DNA of 64,000 bases from Pelodera strongyloides (taxonomy: Eukaryota; Nematoda; Chromadorea; Rhabditida; Rhabditidae), in NCBI GenBank assembly GCA_036852015.1, contig JAANDG010000155.1, positions 1-64,000 of the forward strand, read 5' to 3'. Position 1 is the first letter of the stretch. Each line of letters starts with the position of its first letter. The notes beneath the pieces were generated by a model that was given only the letters and a program-made list of their open reading frames with translations, was not told the DNA's origin and made no database searches. A program made the translations under genes and the position numbers. Below, piece by piece: positions 43,301 through 52,557 of the stretch.

Positions 43301-46300
43301 TAAGCACTTTAAATTACATTACATTTGGTGCATTTGTTTTGTGGAAGTCAGGTTGCGCAGTAATTAGCAATTAGGCATCAGTTTTCAGGCTTGCACTCTG
43401 ATGGGAGTAGTTCGAATAGCCGAGAGTCTTCACGCGAAAAGAGAGACCATTGGCAGTGAGGTTGGTTTAGTGGTTTTTAATAGTTTCACAGGTTCCAGCA
43501 AATACATTGCAAATATTGTTATTAGTTTGCTTGTAATTATAGATGTGGTGTGGTAATTTTGCTTGTGTATTTATAGATGTGGTGTGGTAATTTTGCTTAT
43601 TCGGGGTTTTGTGTGTAACCTTGTAACAGTAACATTCAATTGCTATTCTAGGTAACCAAACTGTTCGAAGGGGAACTGAATCCCGTAGCAGCAAAGGCTC
43701 AGAGGAAGGTGCCGGTTCCAGAAGGGTGAGTTTATGTTTGTTACTAAAGAAATGAGATAGTTTTATCTTTCACATTGCTAACTTTTAGCTAATTTCATTC
43801 GCGGGTCATTATAAGGAAGTTTCTAATCCATTTGGCGCTTTGTTATGGTATCTTTTTCACGAAAGTGGGATGTATTTTTCAGTTTTCAATTAGTCGGCAG
43901 CATTTATTTCTTATTCCTTCCCGTTTTTAGTTTGTTAAGTTTGTTTAAAAAGTGCCACGATGGGATCTCTGTGTTTCAGTCTCGATTTGGATGCGAACTT
44001 TGGTGACGAATGGGTGGAAAGTGCGAGCGAAAGTAGCGAGGATGAGACGGAGAAACACTTCGGACAACCGAGGGTATGGGTCCTTGATTATAGTGAATTT
44101 AACATTAAATATTAATTGACTTGTTTGGAATGTAGTCCATTTTAATTAATGCTGTTTTGAATGTCAGCGTCTTGCCTTTTCTCTCTAGTGGAAAAACATC
44201 AGAGCTCAGAGCTGAAGCTGAGTGAGCCATGATGTTGTCTAATAGTCTAATCGTCTAATGATCAAAATATTTTCCGTTTCATAAGCGTTCTTTTTTATTC
44301 ACCCGTGTTTCAATAAATTATTCAATTCATATTCCAGGTTCGCAGTGAATTTTCATCGTTTGGCCCTGGACCTCGCTACGAATCAGATGAAGAGCCTGCG
44401 CTGGAAGCACTAGGAAAGAAGAAACACAAGAATAAGGTGAGTTGGCACATTGGCATATATATGGTAGTAATTATTTATGCGGTTAATTTGCTAATAGTAG
44501 TTTGCACAAAAACCACTGGCGTTTATTATAGAGTATTATGAGTGGGTCTGGGCTCGTTATGATTAGGAACTTGGAACTTTATCTCTGTTTTCTTTCTTCT
44601 TTCTTTATTTGGGTTCGTTCGGGTGTGATAAAGATTGTGTCTAGTTGAACAAAATTGTTTTGACTCGATATGTGACTGACACATTTATATAGTATGCAGA
44701 AGAAAACCGTTTACCTTCTTTCAGCCGCAAGTTTCTACTGAATTGAGCCCTGAGGAGATTGGGAGGAGACGAGAACAAAGAGAGCGCGAGATACAGAGCA
44801 ATCCGTGAGTTGTAACGAAATGTTTCTTAAAGGGATAGGTTCACCTCGAATTGCACCTTTTTTTATAATTTCTGTTGATAGTATGACCTATGACGGTCAA
44901 AATGCGAAAATTGCAGTAAATTTCCTTTGCTCCCCATAGTAGGAGAGCTTGCTCAAAAAAAAGCTAAACTACCTCGAATCTATAAAACAATTGGAGTACC
45001 GCAGCCATGGTATGTGGGAAATAGCGCAGCCGGGCTGGAGACGCTAGAAAATACAGGCCCTTTTATCATCCTCTGTCTATCACAACAATATCTGCACCTC
45101 CAGTCCTCCTGCGCTATTTCCCACATACCATGGCTGCGGTACCCCAATTGTTTTATAGATTCGAGGTAGTTTAGCTTTTTTTTGAGCAAGCTCTCCTACT
45201 ACGGGGAGCAAAGGAAATTTACTGCAATTTTCGCATTTTGACCGTCATAGGTCATACTATCAACATAAATTATAAAAAAAGGTGCAATTCGAGGTGAACC
45301 TATCCCTTTAAGTTTGATATATTAAATCTTTATTGTACATTACTGGTATGCGAAGACTCCACTCCACGGTATTGGTTGCGTAACTTTAAACCACATAACT
45401 TTTTCTGTCGAAGATTTTTTTGAGACTGCTTTATGTGCAAGCCTGTTTTGTGTCATTCGTCGGGTACTTTTCTTGTTTTCCAGCTATTATGTGAAGGGAA
45501 ATGCTACCGTGCCCAAGAAACCGGTGAAGATACTTCCGCTTGAACGGGAAGACCCACAGGAGAAGATCGATATTCAGAGTCCACTTGAGATTCCTGGTCA
45601 GTTTTTTTTTGTGTTCGATTATTGTTTTTTTTCTTTGCCGTAGTCGGGGCTTATCGGTTGTTGGGTGGCCAGTGAGCAGTAATATAAACAGCAGTGAATG
45701 TATAATTATTGATCGTTTTGCATTGGATCGATAGATCAAGATACTCCCGCTTGTTAATCAATTAGTGCGAATTTACTCGCCCTTTAAATGTTTATTGACA
45801 AGTTGTGAGAATTGGTGAACTATATTTATGAACAATTGAATTACTTATTAACAATAACAATTATTAACAATTAATTTAAATTAACTTATTATTAACTTAC
45901 TTATTTGAGGCGTTGTCGGCCTATCTCGCTACATGGAACAGCAGACGTCGACATTGTCGTGGAAAAAGGCGAAGAAGGAGAAACACGGCAAGAAGGGCAA
46001 GAAGAAGAGGACAGCCAGTAGCAGCAGCGAGGAACAGCTGACGATTGTGCATAGGGTAAGTGGGTGCATTCTCAGTTTGACTGCATAGCATAAAACACCC
46101 CGCCAAATGCGGACGATCACCTCCCGATCCGTAATGCATTATATGCAAATTTGTCTAAATCATCTCCCCAAAATTTGGAGATGCGGGCGGATATGTTACT
46201 TTGGTTGAGTGCTGGGTTTTGATTTTCTGTTGCCTTAAATTTAAGCCGGTCCCTTTGTCGTTTGTGTATATAACTTGTTATCCGTTGCTTGGCCTAGAAC

Positions 46301-49300
46301 CTGGGCTAAGTGTTTGCTTGTGTATGTTATGGCAACCTATGGTATTATTGCCCGAATCGGGACGAATGCAAAAATCGCATACTGTTTTTGTTTACAACAC
46401 CTCTGACAATTATAGGTGAATCGCGCCGACGGAGAAATGCCTGAAAACGCCAAGTCGACTGACGACGAAGCCGATGACAATATGGTGAGATTTGTCTAAC
46501 ATTTACTCCTCGGTTTGATCGATAAGCACATATTTCTGTGATCAAATATTACTTTTTCATAGATCATAATCATAAACTATTGTGTTTTGTAAGGTAAATC
46601 GATTTGTTAATTTGTTTGCTTCCTTAGTGGATGAATACAAAGTTTATGCTCTTTTAACAATTGTGATACAGAAAGTGCTTGTATGGAAAGTATGGAAAAG
46701 AGAGTGTTCCAGTTTGTGTGTTTCAGAACGGATTAAGTGACGAATTCAAAGCGTTGGACGTTAACTTGGATGAGCCTCTGAGGCCGCACGAAATTGTGCG
46801 CGGACCGCAGGCCTACGTTAGATCCACAGCTGCGGCAAGAAGTCTGGCGGTGAGTAACTTGCTGTCGTAAGGAGAAAGTTTGTTTTGCCAGTCTGAACGA
46901 AGAGTCACTCGGTTTCCCCTTTATCAGCTTACAGTTATTATTCGGCTTTGTGAGTAATTGGTGTAGTGTAGCCCTTTTTACCAGATTTTTTATTATGTAG
47001 ACTAATAAGCGCTAGTTTTCCTCCTAATTTCGTCTTTTTTATTCTAATTTGTGATTTGTTCAATTTATTGGTATTTTTAAGGAGCCTCTTCAACCTCGCG
47101 CTCCGACTATACAAGCTCCGACACGGCCGTTGGATTTGGGTGAAAAGCCGCGAAAGATTAGCAAGAAGAAGAAGAAGGCAGAGACGACTGGGTTGGTGGA
47201 TATTATTATTATTTTATTTATTGACATGATACGTGACACATTATGTGTAAAATAAATGTGCATCATGATACAGTTATGGAAAGAGCTTGGCAAATCAAAA
47301 TTCAATAATCTTGCGGTTTTCGTTAGTGCTAGTTAGAGCTGTAATATTGTGAGAGAGCGTAGATTATTGGATTGAGCATTACTTGTTGCTTACAACATGA
47401 CGTGAATTTTGATTTTGCAGGACCGAAGAAAAGAAGAAGAAAGTGAAAAAGTCGACAAAAAATAACGGAGTGCCAGCCTCGACCCTGACCCTGTCCGCCG
47501 ACACCACCCATGCGACCGTCGTGGATCCACTGAATATGGACGATTGGTTGAATGATGTGCCGTCCACAACCACTATGGTTAGTTTTGGAGTTTGGAGGAA
47601 GTTCTTCTTTTTGTGTGTGTTTTGCGTTTTAGGCAAAATCGATATGATCGAAAGAGAGTGATATTGTGCGGTATATAGAACTTCTCACGCTGCGCATGTG
47701 TTCAGAATATAGGGGAAATCTGTTGCGGATGATTTTATATTTTCCTTTTTTTTATACGAATACGAGATATCTGTTTTATACGAATCGTCGCATGCCTGCT
47801 TGTTTATTCTTACACACTCATTGAAACATATTTATTGTCTACCTTGTCAGAAGGAGAAAAAGACGAAAAAGAAGAAGAAGACCCTGACGCCTGCCCGGGA
47901 GGCGTACGAGGAGCCATCCGGGGTGTGCACCCCGTCGAATCCAAATGCGGATGTGAACCACTCGCAGGCGGGCCCATTGGAACCCACGGTAGCTGTCCTA
48001 CCGCTGGCTAGGAGCGAGCATTTGAACGCGGTTAGTTTCTTTCCGATATAGTCCTCGTTTGGTTCCATATCAGGTATATACAGAGTTGCAAGGCGTATAC
48101 TTTTTTTGTTTACTTCTTGGGAGTGTTGGGAGCATTTTTGCAATACACGGTCGGTAACCAATGAAGAGAAAAAACATAATGTGACCGTTAGTTTCAGTCT
48201 GCCGGTCTGCCGTGAAAGTAGAATATACTCCTGTGAACAATTCGAAAACGAGCGCGATGAATTAGTGATTGTGCAATTTCCTTTTCATGATTGAACGAAT
48301 TCTTTTTTTTGTTAACAATATCAAGTTTCAGGAATATCACCTCAGCGCTGAGAGTGTTTCTGAGTGTCTGGTGTCAATTTCACTCTCGAATCTTTCCCAA
48401 AACGAATTGAAGAATATCGAGATTGATGTGTGCGACACGCTGAATGCGCAGCTTTGTGCAAATGTTAGTTTTTGACCTTCTTTCTGTTTTATTACCATAC
48501 TATCATGTGAATAGGAGTGCCACATTTATTCCCTGTATGTGGAGTGTGGGTCTAACGTTACATTGTTTTTAGTTGTACCTTGAGTCTGTGTTTGAGTTTG
48601 ACACAGGCGAAAGGATAAGTACTGGCAATTTTTTTTTAATACACGCAGTTGCTTGGTTTCGGATTTGCTCCATGAATTCACTGTACTTTCATTTTTGTTG
48701 ACACAGTTGATTTGACGTTCGTTCCTTTGCAGGGCGACTCTGTGTGTGGTCCCCGTTCGATTGCTCCTCTTGCTTCAGCGTCCTACTCGTTCAAAATATC
48801 TATTAATTCAATAAATACATCACAAAGGCTACGCGGAACAATTGCATATTTTGTCCAGGTATGTACTTGTAGAAATAATTAGTGTCAAGCGTAAGTATAT
48901 ATATATAATGGTTTATTGAACATATATAAAATACACACGTTCAAAAGGTTGCCTTTATTGTTAGACATTGCGCTTAACAACACAAAATAGTAACAAGGGC
49001 CCTACACTAATGATAATGTATTTGCGGAACATATATATGGAAATATTTTCTTTTTTATATCACTTACTTATTCAGGAAGAAGATGGTCAGCATGAAGACA
49101 AAATGGATTTTAAGTTGGAAGTGCCTACTGTAACTTTCCTGACTCCGATATCGATTACAAAGTAAGGGTTTTGTAGTTTGGTAGTGCTTTCAAATATTCG
49201 TTTTGTAGTTTGGTAGCGTAGCAGCAGCGTGAAATGTTGCTTCGGTTATCGTTAGATAATACATTGGTTTTTGTGAGCGCAGCAATGTGTATGTAACAAA

Positions 49301-50490
49301 AATTTCGAAAATACTGTGCAAATGAATAGGCAAATTTCCGTTTTCAGAGACGCTTTCTCCGTTCTTCTGAGTGGTGACGAGATTGACCACTCGTCTTCGC
49401 AGACCTCGCACACTCAGATTTCATTCAAGCAGATGGTCAGCAGAATTGTGAACCGAGGACATTTCTCAGGTATTGACCACGTTTTAGTCCCTTTAGTACA
49501 CGCTGAAGTGCCCTTAAAGCGGTGTGACACGTGTTTTTGAAACGTAAGCTGGAAAACGCACAGAATGGCAAATATGCAGAATGTGTTTCTTCGAAACTGC
49601 ATGCCGTACCGATTTGATAAATTATTGAATAAAGGGAACATTTCCTATCCCTAAGACGGTTGTCATGTCATGCTATCAATGAATAAACCTCAATCTCACT
49701 CATTTATGCGGTTGTCAAAAATACTTTGGCACATCTTTTCCTTTATGCGGTTGTTGTCAAATATACTTTGACGCACCTTTTCATTTATGCGGTTGTCAAA
49801 TATACTTTGACGCACCTTTCCCTTTCTTTAAAGTTCAAAGTTATTCCTTTTAGTTGTGGAGGAAGATGCACCGAATGGAAAGGCGTTACTTTTTGCCAAC
49901 ACTCTCGGCGGACTGCCCATTGCTATTCTCGCGCGGAGGAATGTGAGTCTTAGTTTATGAATGTTATGTTGTCCATGTCCTAGGTCAACTGGCTTTGAGT
50001 ATCTATCAATTCCAAGATTTGCGTATTACGTTAATTTGGTGATTTGGTGTCAGACGCGTAGTCCGCCGGCGAGTTGTTTAAAGCGAAATAGCGAAATACC
50101 TGTCGGTTTTTGAAACGCATCGAGTAGGCAAGGCCAGCTTGGGCCTTATGAAAATGGTCAAATGGACATAAATTGGAATAAAAAAATCGAGCTTAATTGC
50201 TAAATCAAATTAACATAAATAAGTAAGAATTCAGTTGTCCACGATGTGTTTCAAAAACCGACCGGTATTTCGCTTTAATAACAAACAAAGAAAGTTGATA
50301 TACGTATGCATTTTTGTGGTTATCGGGTTATCCCTTTTTTAAACGCGAGTTTTTTGCAAATGGTATTTGGTGGCTTGATTATGTGTCGTTATTTCAGGAA
50401 GAGGGTGTGCATCTGACCGGCAAGGCTGGAGACAAGGACCTTGTCAACAGTGTTGTCACTGACCTCAGCCGAATGTGCTCTCAAGAATAG
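32994..50490 (+). CDS. AP3D1: AP-3 adaptor complex subunit delta (5' section damaged)
   Basis: This is the large subunit of AP-3, which sorts cargo from endosomes/TGN to lysosome-related organelles. Exons 32994-33089, 33450-33545 and 33781-33868 are intact. Part 34113-34416 is recognisable but frame-broken and the exon before 39296 is missing. Then 29 clean exons follow: 39296-39435, 39606-39679, 40004-40053, 40397-40452, 40787-40956, 41236-41337, 41599-41740, 41963-42028, 42379-42479, 42655-42790, 43079-43174, 43389-43460, 43652-43725, 43980-44073, 44338-44436, 44725-44804, 45484-45596, 45910-46055, 46416-46484, 46727-46849, 47082-47191, 47421-47577, 47851-48030, 48332-48463, 48733-48858, 49076-49161, 49348-49469, 49854-49942, 50398-50490. 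Landmarks are MALRKVRSNLDRLFDKSL, GVQSAAVNVICELARKNPKN (adaptin trunk), NPYYVKG, a Lys-rich hinge and a delta ear. The start lies 10 bases after an AG acceptor. Confidence 0.94.
34113..34416 (+). pseudogene. AP3D1: Frame-broken AP3D1 exon sequence
   Basis: AP-3 delta residues appear in three successive frames: YLAAAQSFHYDTT, then LTTNFLESINSSN, then FDAGVSL, then CFVTHDLARDLASDIVNL ending at a good GTGAGT donor. One base appears lost at the acceptor (AG|TTACC where AG|GTTACC is expected), one near 34155 and one near 34350. No usable donor is seen after 34195. The rest of the gene is clean, so consensus errors are likelier than true decay. Confidence 0.75.
34690..34890. repeat. C/T homopolymer-rich low-complexity tract
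   Basis: Runs of five to nine C or T dominate (for example CCCCTCCCCTCC and CACCCCCCCCACC), followed by A8T11. The long open frames here are artefacts of this composition. Confidence 0.8.
35251..35350. repeat. (CT)n microsatellite
   Basis: An interrupted CT tract followed by a T-run, within the oversized AP3D1 intron. Confidence 0.9.
36550..36616 (+). repeat. tRNA-like segment
   Basis: CTTGGCAAAGCGTTTGGCTA resembles an A box and GTCGTGCGTTCGGTTTCGGC a B box at roughly tRNA spacing. Arms do not pair well. It may be a SINE head. Confidence 0.35.
36852..36925 (+). repeat. tRNA-like segment
   Basis: TGTAGCTGAATGGCGCAACT (A-box-like) and TGATAGTTCGTTCTGGCTC (B-box-like) are at tRNA spacing, but the acceptor ends do not pair. 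A tRNA pseudogene or SINE head. Confidence 0.4.
36936..37347. mobile_element. Foldback element with CCGTCCCATG subrepeats
   Basis: About eleven CCGTCCCAT-type units, variably spaced (about 10-35 bases, mostly near 20), fill the left arm from 36950 to about 37140. Four inverted units (ATGGGACGG) form the right arm at 37266-37333. The outer left TCATGGAAATCTAGGCGTCC mirrors the outer right, so the ends are inverted repeats built of subrepeats. The middle is about 120 bases. Confidence 0.75.
37539..37762. repeat. Tandem repeat, about 100-bp unit
   Basis: CAGCGTATA, GGGG, ATAGTATAGGTTAGTAGTTT and GAAGAC recur three times with indels. It is in the AP3D1 gap intron. Confidence 0.8.
38211..39261. 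mobile_element. 1.05-kb foldback element with arms of about 330 bases
   Basis: The left arm (38213-38550) is nearly complementary to the right arm (38934-39258). Shared landmarks are TTTTATCGTGAAAAAGTGCT at the tips, TCAGAAAATTT, GGCCGATT palindromes, CTATGATACTATGATTC and CCAACGGGG at the inner edges. The centre of about 380 bases has no coding signal. It ends about 35 bases before the AP3D1 exon at 39296. Confidence 0.9.
40300..40338. repeat. (TA)n microsatellite
   Basis: A pure TA tract in an AP3D1 intron 60 bases upstream of exon 40397. Confidence 0.92.
44827..45311. mobile_element. 485-bp foldback element, TTAAAGGGATAGG family
   Basis: Arms of about 205 bases run from CTTAAAGGGATAGGTTCACC to its complement with few mismatches and a spacer of about 75 bases. 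The ends resemble those of 30117-30456 (TTAAAGGGATCAGCTCACC). It fills most of the AP3D1 intron before exon 45484. Confidence 0.93.
49513..49562 (+). mobile_element. MITE end fragment (AP3D1 intron)
   Basis: CTTAAAGCGGTGTGACACGT and TTTTTGAAACG match the left end of the divergent GCACGTG subtype. No right end was found. Confidence 0.5.
50077..50278 (-). mobile_element. MITE family 1, full-length copy (AP3D1 last intron)
   Basis: It begins TTTAAAGCGAAATAGCGAAA, with a small duplication of GCGAAATA, and ends CCGACCGGTATTTCGCTTTA. It is slightly longer than other copies. Confidence 0.9.
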
Positions 50491-51430
50491 AGTAGAGTTT
50501 CACAGGTATCAACTTTTAACTTTCAAACATCATTTTTGCGCCACTTGCCCATTCTTAAGCCCAATAGTTTTATGTTTAATCAACAAACTTGTCATATTGT
50601 CATGTATTGGAATGTATAGTAGAAAAAACCCATCTACTTTTTTTGTATTTATTTTGTTTCTGGTTTGTAGATTGTTAATTTGATATGCTATTTTTTTTAA
50701 TCGAATTTCGTTTTTTGTCGATTTCTTGTACTGTAGTTTTTGTTTTGTGTACATGGACTAACTGTGTGGTGCTCATTTCCGTTTTGGTTTTTCTTAGAAA
50801 TAATTTTAAGGTAAATGTTAAGGTTTAGGATCTTTTTTCAAAGTTAAAGATTTTCACACACTGTACGGAACTATTATCACGGAAAATCTGTATCCCGTAA
50901 CTTATAGAAGAAACCTCATTAACTTTGTTTTTCTTGTTAGATTCAATGCATAATGTATGGGTTTCCCAGCTTTTAAAATGAGTTTAATTATTTTACTCCC
51001 TGTTATTGAAAAGTTCTATTGTTTTATAACTGTGCGTCTAGTCGAAGATACCTTTTTTATGCAGAGCATTTGTGAATGTTTGTACTTGTACTGTGAATAT
51101 TAGATACTACTGGATGGTTTAATTTAATTTTATAATTTGTATTTTACCCTGTATTTTACCCTGTATATGCTCGTATATCCGTCAAGTTTTCCACGGTGTT
51201 TAGTAGGTTGTGGCAGTATTTGCCTTTCTCGTGGTATATTATTAACGTCACCTTGTTAAGGTTAATTTGTTCATTTTTTTTACTATGTATGAACTACTTT
51301 GAGTTGCATGTTGGTAGATTGCGAACCGTTGATTTTAAGTATTCGGAGTATTTTTGTGAATTGTCAAATGTCAAAATGCATTTTCTGTCCATGCGATTGT
51401 CCATTTGTGAATAGTAACATAATTGTGAAG

Positions 51431-51611
51431 TTTAAAGCGAAATACCGGCCCGTTTTTTGAAACGCATCGCGGACAGCTGAATTCTTACGTATCTGCAAAT
51501 TTGCTCGAATTTACCTCGATTTTTTATTCAAATTTAGGTTCATTTGCGTATGCTATATAAGAATGCTGGTGTATTCGATGTGTTTCAAGAACCGGCCGGT
51601 ATTTCGCTTTA
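51431..51611 (+). mobile_element. MITE family 1, full-length copy (AP3D1 3' flank)
   Basis: The ends are TTTAAAGCGAAATACCGGCC and GGCCGGTATTTCGCTTTA. It may lie inside the AP3D1 3' UTR if the distal polyadenylation signal is used. Confidence 0.92.
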
Positions 51612-51739
51612 CGACATAACTTTCTCTTTTTTTTAATGTAGCGAATTGTATCATGTAAGATGTGAATTTGTAGGGTGGAGGAGTAATATTTATTCATTTG
51701 TGCACGATTTTCTCAACATTCCATGTCTGATTTTGTGAT

Positions 51740-51745
51740 AATAAA
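51740..51745 (+). terminator. Candidate AP3D1 polyadenylation signal
   Basis: AATAAA in GATAATAAAGTTTT, 1.25 kb past the stop codon. No nearer canonical hexamer was seen, though variants could be used. Confidence 0.35.
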
Positions 51746-51950
51746 GTTTTTTTTAATAGAAGTAATTTTATTGTCGTAGTAGGCCTGGAGTTTATTTAGA
51801 ATTATTTCTGCGCGCAAACACAGGAATGTAAGTGGAAGCTAGATAGCTGCTTTTGATTATCCCTTGAAGGTTTACTACCTACATTTGGGTTCGGGATACG
51901 GTCATTGTGTGCAAAGTTAGATTTACCCCAGGCAAGCTCTTTTGGAATAG

Positions 51951-52123
51951 TTTAAAGCGAAATACCGGCTGGCTTCTGAAACTCATCTCAAGTACTTGCA
52001 TTCCTATGCATTTATGCAAATTGGGGTCTAGTTTTTATTCTAATTTTTGCTCATTTGCATGTGCTGCATAAGATAGCAGGTGTACGCAATGCGTTTCAAA
52101 AACCGGCCGGTATTTCGCTTTAA
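51951..52123 (+). mobile_element. MITE family 1, full-length copy
   Basis: The ends are TTTAAAGCGAAATACCGGCT and GGCCGGTATTTCGCTTTAAA. It is of the TTGGGGTCTAG subtype, like 9225-9408. Confidence 0.92.
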
Positions 52124-52557
52124 AATACATATCCTGAAGTAACTTTTATGGCCAATTCTGAGTTACGTATGGTGCCGCATTTCCCCTTCTTTTATAGCTT
52201 CTTATCTGGGTGTGGCGTTTGAACAGAAGCTCTTCCACTTCGCTATCAGTTTTACTTTATTCACTTTCGAGTTTAGAAGCCTGCTGATCGCAGTCCATTG
52301 ATTTGTTTTGTTTCTTCTCGTGTTGATTTGGGATATTGTTTTAGTGTACGTAACTTTTGTCAGTGTACCTGGGAAATTGGGGGCTTGGTGAGCAATTTTC
52401 ACGAAAACGGTCGGCAGATGGTTACCAAATAGGCTGTAGCTGGTCGGCGACCGGCTAACGACGGGTTTCTTATCTCTGTGGCTCCGTCATTTTCGTGTGT
52501 ACCACCTCATTATGTATTATATCTTTGCAAGTGGTTGAATTCATCTTTTGATACTAG

